From Arenibacter sp. ARW7G5Y1 (GTDB taxonomy: Bacteria > Bacteroidota > Bacteroidia > Flavobacteriales > Flavobacteriaceae), in contig NZ_QJJZ01000002.1 of NCBI RefSeq assembly GCF_003201775.1, forward strand, positions 248,001 to 312,000: 64,000 nt of DNA, read 5' to 3'. The stretch's first letter is position 1, and the number at the start of each line of letters is the position of its first letter. Under the pieces are notes generated by a model. It saw only the letters and a list, made by a program, of their open reading frames with translations. It ran no database searches and was not told where the DNA came from. The position numbers and the translations under genes are program-made. This document shows positions 8,175 to 18,087 of this stretch, piece by piece.

Positions 8175-11100
8175 ATGAAGATTAATACAATTGTGTTTCT
8201 TGCTTTATTTGGTGTATATGGTCTAAGTTCTCAAACTGGGCCTAAAACGCGTTTTACACTTCTAGATTCCATAACTACAAATGTTTCTTTTATTAATTGG
8301 ATTGAAGATAATTCTGAAACCAATATTTTTGAGGAAGAAAATTTTTATAATGGTGGAGGGGTAGCAATTGGAGATATTAATAATGATGGGTTGCTGGATA
8401 TTTATCTCGGAGGGAATCAGGTTCCCGATAAACTTTATTTAAATTTAGGTAATTTACAATTTAAGGATATAACCCCAAACGCGGGTATTTCCAATAATGG
8501 AACATGGTCTTCAGGTGTCACCATGGTAGACATAAATGGTGATGGGTTATTGGATATTTATGTATGTAAGGATACCGATCCAAATGCAGATTTCCGAAAG
8601 AATAAACTGTACCTGAATAAGGGAAATTTAACTTTTAAAGAAGTAGCAAATGATTTGGGCTTGGATAGTGATCGCCGATCAGTTCAAGCTACTTTTTTCG
8701 ATTATGACCGAGACGGCGATTTAGATGTTTATCTATTGAACAGACCGCCAAATTACGGTTATTTTTCAGATAGGACTCAAAACGTGATGATTCCAGAGAA
8801 TGGGAGCCAATTTTTTCAGAATAATAATGGGCAATTCACAGAAATTACGGAAGAAGTAGGTTTAAGCTCGATTGCCTTTACTTTAAATGCCATTACTTCT
8901 GATTTTAACAATGATGGCTGGATTGATATATATGTGTGCAATGACTTCGCCACACCAGATCTTCTTTTTATTAACAATCAAGACGGAACTTTCAAAAATG
9001 TTATTGATAAAGCCGTTAAGCACCTGTCATATTTCAGTATGGGATCTGATGCAGCTGACATTAATAATGATGGTTTTTCAGATTTTATTTCGGTAGATAT
9101 GGTATCGGAAGATAATCGTAGGCTGAAAGCGAATATGAGCGGCATGAATCCTGATAAATTTTGGGATAATGTTGCTAACGGAGGCCACTATCAGTACATG
9201 TTTAATGCCTTACAGTTAAATAGGGGGATAGATAGTAATGGTGATTTGCATTTTAGTGAAATAGCTCAAATCTCTGGAGTGGCCACAACGGATTGGAGTT
9301 GGGCACCACTTTTTGCCGATTTTGATAATGACGGCTTCAAGGATTTATTTGTGACAAACGGATTGAGAATTGATTTTCGAAATACGGATGCTACCAAGCA
9401 ACTTACAAAATATGCAGAAACGGTTTTTGAATCCTATATGAAACAGGCAAATTCTAAACCTAAAAGTGTCTGGGATGTTTTGGATTTTGATACTGTTTTC
9501 GAAATGTACCCTTCTGAAAAATTATCTAATTATATTTTCAGAAATATGAATGGTATTCAATTTGAAAACAAAGTTGAACAATGGGGTTTAGAAGAAAAAA
9601 CGTTTTCCAACGGAGCAGCATATGGCGATTTGGACAATGATGGTGATATAGATCTGGTAATAAACAATATTAATCAACCAGTTTTTATATATAGAAATAA
9701 CACCGAAAGTTTTGATAATAGTAATTACTTAAAGGTAGAATTGATAAATAAGGATAAAACTAATTCTCTTTTTGGAGCTAAAATTAAAATCGATTATATA
9801 GAGGAGGAAAAGAATAAAAGTCAATTTTTTGAATTCACCAGTTCGCGTGGTTTCCTTTCTTCAAGTTCACATATAGCACATTTTGGACTGAATAAGGTGA
9901 ATAAAATTGACAAACTAACCATATTCTGGCCTGATGGGTTACAGACTGTAAAAAATAAAATTAGGGCTAATCAATCAATTGAGATTGACTATAAAGAGGC
10001 TAAAGCAAAAAATACCAATAAGGAAAATGCAACTCCCTTTTTTGAGGAAATAACAGCATTCATTGGAGTGAATCATAAACATCAAGAAACAAATTATGAT
10101 GATTTCAAAAATGAAGGATTATTGCCGCATAAAATGTCAACTGTGGGGGCATCGGTAAGTGTAGGTGATTTAAATGGAGATGGGTTGGAGGATTTCTTTG
10201 TAGGAGGAGCTTCAGGCCAATTTGCCGTATTTTATTTTCAAAATACCGATGGTTCTTTTTATAAAAAAGAACTTGGAGAGGATAAAAATCAAGAAGATTT
10301 AGGGTCTACTTTTTTTGATGCGGACAATGATGGGGACCTGGATTTGTATGTGACAAGCGGGAGTAATGAAATTGACGTTAAGCTTGCTTATTATTACTAT
10401 GATCGTTTGTATCTTAATAATGGACAAGGAACCTTAACTAGGGCCAATAATAGTTTGCCATTGATTGCAGAAAGTAGTTCAGTTGTAAAACCATTTGATT
10501 ACGATCAGGATGGAGATTTGGATTTATTTATTGGAGGTAGGCAAATTCCGGGGAAATACCCGTCACCTGCCAGTAGTTATCTTTTAAAAAATGAGGGAAC
10601 CAATCTAAAGGGCGAACCAATCTTTGTAGATGCAACGAATGACAATGCTCCCGAATTGATAAATGTTGGCATGGTAACGGACATGCAATGGTTGGACTTT
10701 GATAATGATAAACAAGTTGATATAGTGTTAACTGGAGAATGGATGTCACCAACTTTTTTAAGGAATGATAATGGGCAATTTACAAATGTCACAGCATCTA
10801 CAGGATTAGCAATTGATGTTGGTTGGTGGTTTTCCATGAATAGTGCCGATTTTGATAATGATGGTGATGTGGACATTGTTTTTGGTAATTTGGGGCTGAA
10901 TTACAAATATAAAGCTAGCAAAAGTGAGCCTTTTGAAATTTTTTATAACGATTTTGATCAAGATGGGAAGTTTGATATAGTATTGAGCTATTACAATTTT
11001 GGGGAGCGTTACCCACTACGTGGAAGATCTTGTAGTTCTACCCAAATGCCTGTTTTAAGAGAAAAATTCCCTGATTATGCTAGTTTTTCAACAGCAAACC

Positions 11101-11528
11101 TCGATGAGGTATATACGCCTGCTAAATTGACGGAATCAATCCATTATAGTGCTACGGAGTTTGCATCGATATATGCAGAAAATTTGGGGAACGGTACATT
11201 TAGGGTTCATTACCTTCCTATTGAAGCACAAGTTTCCAACATTGAAGATATATTGATCGACGATTTTAACAATGATCAATTTTTAGATATAGTTATCGCT
11301 GGAGGATTATATGATTCTGAGGTAGAAACATCTAGAAATGATGCTGGAGTAGGGCTCTTATTAGTGGGTGATGGTAAAGGAAACTTTACAACAATTAGTC
11401 CATCAAAATCTAAACTTTATTTAGATTCCAATGTAAAAGATATGGAGTTTATCAATATTGGTAAAAGCAGAAATATTATTTCCACATCGAGTAATGACTA
11501 TGTTAAAATATGTAAGATTCAGGAATAA
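8175..11528 (+). CDS. Secreted VCBS/FG-GAP repeat protein with ASPIC/UnbV domain
   Basis: An 1117-residue exported protein with a short signal peptide (MKINTIVFLALFGVYGLSSQ). It carries about fourteen calcium-binding repeats of the form D-x-(N/D)-x-D-G-x-x-D (for example DINNDGLLDIYLGGN, DFDNDGDVDIVFGN), which fold into beta-propellers. Between the repeat blocks, near residues 500-610, lies an ASPIC/UnbV-like segment (FGAKIKI, then KLTIFWPDGLQTVKNKI). Such CRTAC1-like proteins are common just after susCD in marine Bacteroidota and are assumed to bind glycan or act as adhesins at the surface. No catalytic residue set is evident. It starts just after the susD terminator. Confidence 0.88.
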   Translation: MKINTIVFLALFGVYGLSSQTGPKTRFTLLDSITTNVSFINWIEDNSETNIFEEENFYNGGGVAIGDINNDGLLDIYLGGNQVPDKLYLNLGNLQFKDITPNAGISNNGTWSSGVTMVDINGDGLLDIYVCKDTDPNADFRKNKLYLNKGNLTFKEVANDLGLDSDRRSVQATFFDYDRDGDLDVYLLNRPPNYGYFSDRTQNVMIPENGSQFFQNNNGQFTEITEEVGLSSIAFTLNAITSDFNNDGWIDIYVCNDFATPDLLFINNQDGTFKNVIDKAVKHLSYFSMGSDAADINNDGFSDFISVDMVSEDNRRLKANMSGMNPDKFWDNVANGGHYQYMFNALQLNRGIDSNGDLHFSEIAQISGVATTDWSWAPLFADFDNDGFKDLFVTNGLRIDFRNTDATKQLTKYAETVFESYMKQANSKPKSVWDVLDFDTVFEMYPSEKLSNYIFRNMNGIQFENKVEQWGLEEKTFSNGAAYGDLDNDGDIDLVINNINQPVFIYRNNTESFDNSNYLKVELINKDKTNSLFGAKIKIDYIEEEKNKSQFFEFTSSRGFLSSSSHIAHFGLNKVNKIDKLTIFWPDGLQTVKNKIRANQSIEIDYKEAKAKNTNKENATPFFEEITAFIGVNHKHQETNYDDFKNEGLLPHKMSTVGASVSVGDLNGDGLEDFFVGGASGQFAVFYFQNTDGSFYKKELGEDKNQEDLGSTFFDADNDGDLDLYVTSGSNEIDVKLAYYYYDRLYLNNGQGTLTRANNSLPLIAESSSVVKPFDYDQDGDLDLFIGGRQIPGKYPSPASSYLLKNEGTNLKGEPIFVDATNDNAPELINVGMVTDMQWLDFDNDKQVDIVLTGEWMSPTFLRNDNGQFTNVTASTGLAIDVGWWFSMNSADFDNDGDVDIVFGNLGLNYKYKASKSEPFEIFYNDFDQDGKFDIVLSYYNFGERYPLRGRSCSSTQMPVLREKFPDYASFSTANLDEVYTPAKLTESIHYSATEFASIYAENLGNGTFRVHYLPIEAQVSNIEDILIDDFNNDQFLDIVIAGGLYDSEVETSRNDAGVGLLLVGDGKGNFTTISPSKSKLYLDSNVKDMEFINIGKSRNIISTSSNDYVKICKIQE

Positions 11529-11895
11529 AATTGAACAGCATATAATTGATCAATTGCGAGGCAGATATTTTATATCTTGGTAAAGATCATAAAGCTAAAG
11601 TTAGCTCTGATTTTCAATTATGTTAGTTTTTTATAAATATATTATGGTACCATTATATAATAAAAAACATCTCAAAATTGTATCAGGGCATGCCATTCTT
11701 TATGGCGAAATATAGCTTTTTTAACAAGTGTCTTGCCTATTTGCCACTGGATCAGAATTGATTAGTATATGTAATTTGGCTGCCAGTGTTTTATTTACTT
11801 GCCAGCAATTAAATGGGAATTTATTGTGAAAAATGAACTTAATTATGACGGTTTAATAAACCGATTGAGAAATAAATAAACTTGATTGAATATAG
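11529..11895. other. Intergenic gap between VCBS gene and first unknown lipoprotein
   Basis: The 367-bp AT-rich stretch has no open frame that looks coding. I see no clear hairpin terminator and no exact TAnnTTTG promoter in it. A separate promoter for the sugar-acid operon is expected here but cannot be pointed to. Confidence 0.5.
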
Positions 11896-14244
11896 ATGAA
11901 TTACAAAATAAACTTTACAAAAAATCTTAAAGCTAGCACATTAAATGATTCCATCGCAACGATTAATAATTGCAGGGGAACTATACTTTTAATACCCTTT
12001 TTGATTTTAATCTTAAGCTGTGCCAATAATGACCAAACCAATTATAAGACCAAGTATTTGGACATTAGCTTGAATAATGAAGGGCGTATATACAGCCTAA
12101 AGGATATTACAAAGCAACAAGCTCGGGAATTGAGTCCGTCCGATAAGACATCATCATTGTTGTCCTTGTACAACAGTAAACTTGACACCATTTACGAGGC
12201 ACAAAGTGCCGGATATAACAAGTCCGAGAATTCAATTAAACTTACCTTTCCCAATAATTCCGTAGCTGAAATCAGGGTTGAGCCCAAGGACAAGTACCTT
12301 AAATTCACCTTACTTTCACTTACTAATCGCGAAGATATTGAGGGCGTGCAATGGGGTTCAATCCACACTAATATCACCAATCTTTTTGGTGAAATAATTG
12401 GGGTGGCCCGAGATACTAGTGAAACTATCAATTATGCCATAGGAATGCTCGCCCTTAACGACAATACCCTTGGAGGACCTTCAAGGACCATAGCCGACGC
12501 GGCCCCTTTTCAATATGTCATTCACTCCCCTGATACTCTCCAATACCCATTGCCCAAGGACCTTAATGAAGGACAGGTTTTTACCCTAGGTGGTAATGGA
12601 ATAAGTGATGTGGCCTTTTACGCCCATAAGGAGCCCTATTATAGGATTGTGTACGGCAATGCTGCTGAAGTAGATGATAAGGGAAGAATATCCATTACTT
12701 ATAATTCAAGGGATAGGACTAAAAAAAGGGAAGTGTATTTTTCACTAATTCCGAATATGCCAGCTAACATTCCTAATCATATTGATGTTGAACCGATACC
12801 CGAGGTGGATTATATTGGGTCATCGGTAGCATTATGGGGTAGCCCGGATCATACAGCACTTATGGATGTTATTCACGACATAGTAAAGGAAGAAAACCTG
12901 CCATACCCTACCATCAAGGATAAATGGGTCAAAGATCCTACTGCCTTTGTACCTGATGTACTTACTTACGGCAAGTTATATGATAGTATTATTTCGTACA
13001 CCCACCAACTTGGTTTTAAAACCATCAGTTTATATGATCAAGGATTTATTCGTGCAGATCGAGGTAATAAGGGATATTTGGATGGTTTTAATTTTGAAAA
13101 GAAACCAATACGATTAACTGCAGGCAATGTGTCTCACAAAGAATATGCAGATATGGCCGCTAAATACGGAATTACCATCGGAAGAACGCCTATTACCACA
13201 GCATTGGCCCCTGGAACTAAAGATGCCAGTCCCGTTCCGAGCGATAGTTTGTGTTATCAGCAAAAGCGCATATTGGTAAATAATATTAGTCCTACAGATA
13301 CCATAATAATTGTGGATGACCCCAAGTATTTGGATGAGATTGCCAGTTGGGAGGGTCATGCCAAAAACCTGAATATGGTAAAAATAGGGAAAGAACTTAT
13401 CCATTATCTAGGTATATCGCAAGAGGAACCCTACCGCCTATTAAATGTAAAGCGTGGCTATTGGGACACAACACCCAACCACCACCAAGAAAACGATACT
13501 ATTTATAAATTACAAGTAACCATTAATTATGGGTATGATGGTCTGATTCCAAATCTGGCATTACAAGATGAAATTGCAGAATATTACGCCGATGTGTGTA
13601 AAATAAATGGTCTTGGTTATTACGATTTTGATGGACAAGAATTCTTATTTAATAACGGACACGGTTATTACTCGGCGAAACGTTTTTTTGGTAAAATGTT
13701 TAAAAAAGCCAATGAATACGGATTGCCTTCAATTCGTTTTACGGGAGCCACCCTATCCGAAGGCTCATGGCATTACCAAAGCATCTGGAATGTTGGGGGC
13801 GGTAAGAACCTATATGATATAGATACTAGGGAATGGGGTAGTACAACAAGTCAAGGTAAAGATTTAAGGGATGTTACATATGCTAACTTTTTCCCAGTTG
13901 GTGTTGGGGGCAATTTCCCTATTACGGCCAGTTCTACTGTTGAACAATACGAGCACATTATGGCCTTATCCTGTGGTATTGGCATGACATTTAGTTTAAA
14001 ACTTAGTCAAAAGGATGTGGAGAGTTGTCCCCAGAAATATGACATATTTAAAGTGATAAGAACTTGGCAAGAGGCCCGAGAAGCAAATGCCTTTCCGAGG
14101 GATATAAAAAAACTTTTGGTAAAACCGGATAGAGATTGGCAGTTGGAGAAAGTAGATGATAATAATTGGGATCTATTTCCAATATTAAATAATACAAGGG
14201 GCGCCGTTATAAAATTATCCAGGGATGTTGCAGAAGGATATTAA
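11896..14244 (+). CDS. Secreted lipoprotein of unknown family, putative glycan-active enzyme (paralogue A)
   Basis: A 782-residue exported lipoprotein (long n-region, then LILSC). I do not recognise the family. Residues ~45-330 look like a beta-sandwich of the galactose-mutarotase/GH-N-terminal kind. Residues ~350-750 look like an alpha/beta barrel with acidic strand ends (YYDFDGQEF). It is clearly related to the gene at 23195: shared features include an EE.LP.PTI segment, LVNNI, an RG-containing segment with downstream His, and the (Y/F)DFDG-like strand. It lacks the C-terminal ~100-residue beta domain present in that paralogue. With susCD upstream and sugar-acid enzymes downstream, and no known CAZyme nearby, a depolymerising glycosidase or lyase role is inferred. 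Confidence 0.6.
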   Translation: MNYKINFTKNLKASTLNDSIATINNCRGTILLIPFLILILSCANNDQTNYKTKYLDISLNNEGRIYSLKDITKQQARELSPSDKTSSLLSLYNSKLDTIYEAQSAGYNKSENSIKLTFPNNSVAEIRVEPKDKYLKFTLLSLTNREDIEGVQWGSIHTNITNLFGEIIGVARDTSETINYAIGMLALNDNTLGGPSRTIADAAPFQYVIHSPDTLQYPLPKDLNEGQVFTLGGNGISDVAFYAHKEPYYRIVYGNAAEVDDKGRISITYNSRDRTKKREVYFSLIPNMPANIPNHIDVEPIPEVDYIGSSVALWGSPDHTALMDVIHDIVKEENLPYPTIKDKWVKDPTAFVPDVLTYGKLYDSIISYTHQLGFKTISLYDQGFIRADRGNKGYLDGFNFEKKPIRLTAGNVSHKEYADMAAKYGITIGRTPITTALAPGTKDASPVPSDSLCYQQKRILVNNISPTDTIIIVDDPKYLDEIASWEGHAKNLNMVKIGKELIHYLGISQEEPYRLLNVKRGYWDTTPNHHQENDTIYKLQVTINYGYDGLIPNLALQDEIAEYYADVCKINGLGYYDFDGQEFLFNNGHGYYSAKRFFGKMFKKANEYGLPSIRFTGATLSEGSWHYQSIWNVGGGKNLYDIDTREWGSTTSQGKDLRDVTYANFFPVGVGGNFPITASSTVEQYEHIMALSCGIGMTFSLKLSQKDVESCPQKYDIFKVIRTWQEAREANAFPRDIKKLLVKPDRDWQLEKVDDNNWDLFPILNNTRGAVIKLSRDVAEGY

Positions 14245-14322
14245 TTATATATTCCTTATTTAGAATACTTTATGAATAATTGGAAATAAGTAAATATGTA
14301 ATTTTTATATGTAGAAAAAATA

Positions 14323-14990
14323 ATGGAATTTCAATGGGATAACGATGTCGAATTGTTTGATATTTTCAGGAAAGTATTATATACCCCAGTAGTAGGTGAT
14401 ATTTTGGATGAACTTGGATATTATCACCAGTTTCTGTCGCAAGAGATTTATCCTATAAGGTTAACGGATAAAATTGTAGGGCGTGCCATGCCAGTTTTGA
14501 TGAAGGATGTTTACGGGCCACAGCAAAAACCTTTCGGAAAATTGACTGAGGCTCTTGACCAACTTATGATTGGTGAAGTATATTTAGCCAGTGGGGGAGC
14601 CATGAACTGTGCATATTGGGGGGAAGTTTTAACTGCTACAGAAAAAAAAGAGGTGCTGTAGGGGCTATAATTGATGGATTTCACAGAGATACTCATCAAG
14701 TAATGGAACAGAACTGGCCAGTCTTTAGCCGAGGAAGGTTTGCTCAGGATTCCGGTGTAAGATCGGTAGTGCGAGCTTACCGGTGCAATATTGAAATTGG
14801 CGGAGTATGGATATCACCGGGTGATATTCTATTTGGAGATATGGATGGGGTACTGGTCATCCCTAATAAAATTGAAAAAGAAGTGATAACAAAAGCTCTG
14901 ATAAAAGCTAGTCGAGAAAAAGTAGAACGGAAAGAAATAGAAAATGGAATGTCGAGTACGGAGGCATTTAAGAAATATGGCATTTTATAA
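14323..14990 (+). pseudogene. RraA/HMG-aldolase-family protein, split by a -1 frameshift at an A8 run
   Basis: Frame one (14323-14661) gives [20 protein letters not shown] through [10 protein letters not shown], then runs into a stop. The family sequence continues in the -1 frame from [16 protein letters not shown] to KKYGIL at 14990. The join is the A8 run at 14642-14649; one more A would restore a single frame. The signature [18 protein letters not shown] is intact. RraA-fold proteins include class II pyruvate aldolases such as HMG/CHA aldolase, so the intact protein could cleave a 2-keto-3-deoxy sugar acid. The zero-frame codons GAA AAA AAA GAG also form a slippery heptamer. Three explanations remain open: a true mutation, programmed or transcriptional slippage, or a homopolymer sequencing error. 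Confidence 0.8.
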
Positions 14991-15007
14991 ATAAAAATGG
15001 TGCAGAT

Positions 15008-16075
15008 ATGAAACTTGGATTAGGTCTATACCGACATATGCTTGATAAAAATCATTTTGCTTTTGCGAAGCAATGTGGTTGTACCCATGTAGTGGTACAC
15101 CTCGTGGATTATTTTAACAAGGGAGTTAATGCAAACAAAAACAATCAACCTGTTGGTTCCAATAATGGTTGGGGCATTGCAGGTAATTCTAAAGAACTCT
15201 GGAAGTTAGATCATCTTATTAGACTTAAAAAAGAAATTAATGACGCCGGACTTGAATTGGAGGCGGTAGAGAACTTTGATCCTGCGGATTGGTACGATAT
15301 TTTATTGGACGGCCCCAATAAACAGCAGCAGTTAGAAGTCATTAAACAGCATATACGTAATGTTGGGCAGGCGGGCATCCCAACGATTGGTTATAACTTT
15401 AGTTTGGCGGGAGTTTGCAGTAGAACTACAGGGGATTATGCAAGAGGTAGTGCTGTATCCGTTGGAATGGAACATATAGACACTAGCCCTATTCCCAAGG
15501 GAATGATTTGGAATATGACCTATGACAGCAATCCGTCAGATGGCGTCATGGAAAATGTTACTCGGGAAGAATTATGGGAACGATTGCAATACTTCCTTAA
15601 CGAAATAATTCCGGTTGCCGAAGAAGCTGGGGTTACAATGGCGGCACATCCGGACGATCCACCCATGCCCGTATTACGGAATACACCAAGGTTAATTTAT
15701 CAACCCAACATGTACAGGAAATTGTTGAGCTTAAACCCAAGTAAGCATAATGCCCTAGAGTTTTGTCTAGGGTCTATAGCTGAAATGACAGAAGGTGATG
15801 TGTATGAGGCTACAGAAGAGTATGCCAACAATATTGCATATGTGCACTTTAGGAATATTAAGGGCAAGGTGCCTAATTATAAAGAAGTTTTTTTGGATGA
15901 AGGGGATATTGATATGATCGAGATATTAAAGATTTTAAAACGTAAAAATTTCAAGGGTGTATTAATACCCGATCACACTCCTCAAATGAGTTGTGAAGGA
16001 CCTTGGCATGCTGGAATGGCATATGCATTAGGGTACATCAATGCAGCCTTAAAGTTAATTAAGATGGTGGATTAA
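15008..16075 (+). CDS. uxuA: D-mannonate dehydratase
   Basis: Dehydrates D-mannonate to 2-keto-3-deoxy-D-gluconate in hexuronate catabolism, in the cytoplasm. The 355-residue protein shows the family TIM-barrel features: MKLGLGLYRHML at the start, the metal-site region AAHPDDPPMPVLR, the YVHFRNIKG strand, and FLDEGDIDM followed by IPDHTPQ. The length is normal. It starts 17 bp after the RraA gene and is probably in the same operon. The next steps (KDG kinase and KDPG aldolase) are not in the window. UxuA here implies the imported glycan yields glucuronate, mannuronate or a related uronic acid. Confidence 0.9.
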   Translation: MKLGLGLYRHMLDKNHFAFAKQCGCTHVVVHLVDYFNKGVNANKNNQPVGSNNGWGIAGNSKELWKLDHLIRLKKEINDAGLELEAVENFDPADWYDILLDGPNKQQQLEVIKQHIRNVGQAGIPTIGYNFSLAGVCSRTTGDYARGSAVSVGMEHIDTSPIPKGMIWNMTYDSNPSDGVMENVTREELWERLQYFLNEIIPVAEEAGVTMAAHPDDPPMPVLRNTPRLIYQPNMYRKLLSLNPSKHNALEFCLGSIAEMTEGDVYEATEEYANNIAYVHFRNIKGKVPNYKEVFLDEGDIDMIEILKILKRKNFKGVLIPDHTPQMSCEGPWHAGMAYALGYINAALKLIKMVD

Positions 16076-16197
16076 TGACTGTAAAGGATGTAAAAATAAA
16101 TTTCGGAGATAAAAGAAAAGAATATGGTTGGGACGAATATCTTTGAGATGAAGTTTTAAAGGGATTTTAAAGAAATGTACCATAAAAATTTATTGTA

Positions 16198-17076
16198 ATG
16201 AAATTGGTAAAGGTAGTAGTTGATTGTAAAAATGACTTAGGAGAAGGTCCGGTTTGGGATCAGGTAAATGGGAAATTATTATGGGTAGACTACAACAATG
16301 GAAAGATCTGCCAATATAATCCCAAGTTGAAGGCATATTCATTTATTGAAATAGCGGATACCGTTATGGTGACTATACCGACCAATCGAAATAACTGGAT
16401 TGTGGCAATAGATAAAAATGTCTCTATTTACGATCCGAATAATAAGCATTTTGTTAAAAAGGTAACCATTCAAGAAAATAAGCCGAATAACAGGTTGAAC
16501 GATGGTAAATGTGATGCCAAGAACCGTCTGTGGATTGGTACAATGAGTACGACCGCAGATGCCCCAGTTGGGGCTTTGTACAAGGTAAATGCCGATTTAA
16601 CGTATCAAAAAATGGACGAACCTTTTATTATACCCAATGGCATCGCATGGAATAAAGAAAACACCGTCATGTATGTGGTGGATAGTATGATGAAAAAGAT
16701 TTTTAGCTACGATTTTAATTTGGAGAACGGAACTATCAGCAATAAAACGGTCTTTATAGATACTTCTAATGAACGGGGATTACCGGATGGTATGACCATT
16801 GATGCTGATGGTAATTTATGGGTGGCCTTCTGGCAAGGGCAATCGATACTATGTTACGAAACTAAATCCGGTAAAGTGCTGAAGCGTATTATTGTCCCAA
16901 CTGTTATACCAAGTTCATGTTGCTTTGGGGACGAGGACCTGGGCACATTATACATTACCTCAAGTCGCAGATATGACACAGTAGAAAACATCGAAAATTT
17001 CCCCTTTGCAGGGGGATTATTTTCTTTTAAACCAGGCGTAAAAGGATTGCCGACCCAGATTTTCAACGAAAGTTAA
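16198..17076 (+). CDS. SMP-30/gluconolactonase family lactonase (copy 1)
   Basis: A cytoplasmic six-bladed beta-propeller of 292 residues that opens sugar-acid lactones. Family landmarks are the metal-ligand Glu in DLGEGPVWD, the RLNDGKCDAKNRLWIGTM strand, the asparagine in IIPNGIAWN, and the catalytic Asp region GLPDGMTIDADGNLWVA. No signal peptide. The mutarotase follows after 6 bp, so epimerase and lactonase are probably translated together. With the dehydrogenases downstream this fits a route of aldose to aldonolactone to aldonate. A second copy lies at 26987. Confidence 0.88.
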   Translation: MKLVKVVVDCKNDLGEGPVWDQVNGKLLWVDYNNGKICQYNPKLKAYSFIEIADTVMVTIPTNRNNWIVAIDKNVSIYDPNNKHFVKKVTIQENKPNNRLNDGKCDAKNRLWIGTMSTTADAPVGALYKVNADLTYQKMDEPFIIPNGIAWNKENTVMYVVDSMMKKIFSYDFNLENGTISNKTVFIDTSNERGLPDGMTIDADGNLWVAFWQGQSILCYETKSGKVLKRIIVPTVIPSSCCFGDEDLGTLYITSSRRYDTVENIENFPFAGGLFSFKPGVKGLPTQIFNES

Positions 17077-17082
17077 TAATTT

Positions 17083-18057
17083 ATGTTCGCAATCAATAAA
17101 ATTCCATTTGGAAGTACTTATTTAATCCAGCTTCGCAATGAGTATACCAGCGAATATGTCACTGTAATTCCAGAAATGGGTGCTAGTATATGCCAGATTT
17201 GTTTGGCCTGTAATAATAACTTACACCCTTTACTTTGGGCCGTAAGTGATGAAGATGAACTATATAAGGAAGGTTTGCCTCAATATAGGGGTTCATTGCT
17301 TTTTCCATTCCCCGATAGACTTGAAAAAGGTAAATATACTTTTGAAAACATTGAATACACACTGCCCTGCAATGAAGCCAATCATAAAAACGCCCTACAT
17401 GGCTTTTTTAACAATCAATCATTTCAGGTTTTACATTTAAACTACCACAAGGAAGAGGCATCGGTCGAACTATTTTATAAATATGATGGCACTTTGGAAG
17501 GCTATCCTTTTGCATGTTCAGTTACAATCCAGTACGTTTTGGATGCAAATGGGTTTAGCTGTAAGACCAAGGTTCAGAACATGAGCGGCCGCAGAATGCC
17601 GGTAGGTATGGGCTGGCATCCATATTTTCGTATTACAGAAGACCCTTCCCAATACGAGGTGTTAGTCCCAGCTGAAGCTTCGTTTATAACTAGGGAAGAT
17701 TATATTAATACAGGGAAGAAATTGCCCATTGGGAATATCGGTAAATTCTTAAAAATAGATAACTTTTCTTTTAATGTCTTTGCCCTTGACCAAGATAAAG
17801 ACAGTGCCAATACGATTGTGAGGGATAAGAAAAAAAAGTTGGATATAACAATAGATAGTTATGGATTCCCTTTTTTGCAATTATATGTAGTGGACAATAA
17901 AGCTATTGCTATTGAGCCTTGCACGTGTATCGGAAATGCATTCAATAATGGCATTGGGCTTACCGTCTTATTGCCCACTGAGATAATGAAAAATAGATTT
18001 GGGGTGAAGCTTTCTCCCTATAATGGCATAGAAGGATTGAACGCTTCCAGATCGTAG
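17083..18057 (+). CDS. Aldose 1-epimerase family protein
   Basis: Interconverts alpha and beta anomers of a sugar before oxidation or isomerisation. The 324-residue beta-sandwich carries the two expected catalytic elements: a histidine in GWHPYF and a glutamate in IAIEPCTC. The family ALHGFF motif is also present. It starts 6 bp after the lactonase stop and has no signal peptide, so it acts in the cytoplasm. The precise sugar is unknown; the galactose mutarotase fold is broad. Its presence next to the RhaM-type mutarotase suggests that more than one sugar is processed. Confidence 0.85.
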   Translation: MFAINKIPFGSTYLIQLRNEYTSEYVTVIPEMGASICQICLACNNNLHPLLWAVSDEDELYKEGLPQYRGSLLFPFPDRLEKGKYTFENIEYTLPCNEANHKNALHGFFNNQSFQVLHLNYHKEEASVELFYKYDGTLEGYPFACSVTIQYVLDANGFSCKTKVQNMSGRRMPVGMGWHPYFRITEDPSQYEVLVPAEASFITREDYINTGKKLPIGNIGKFLKIDNFSFNVFALDQDKDSANTIVRDKKKKLDITIDSYGFPFLQLYVVDNKAIAIEPCTCIGNAFNNGIGLTVLLPTEIMKNRFGVKLSPYNGIEGLNASRS

Positions 18058-18087
18058 TATTTTGGATTAATTATTAAATATTTAATT

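Noticed and set aside
16074-16145. Short frame starting at the uxuA stop (MTVKDVKINFGDKRKEYGWD...)
   Set aside because: Only 23 codons, no family recognised; could be the head of a lost gene but cannot be supported.
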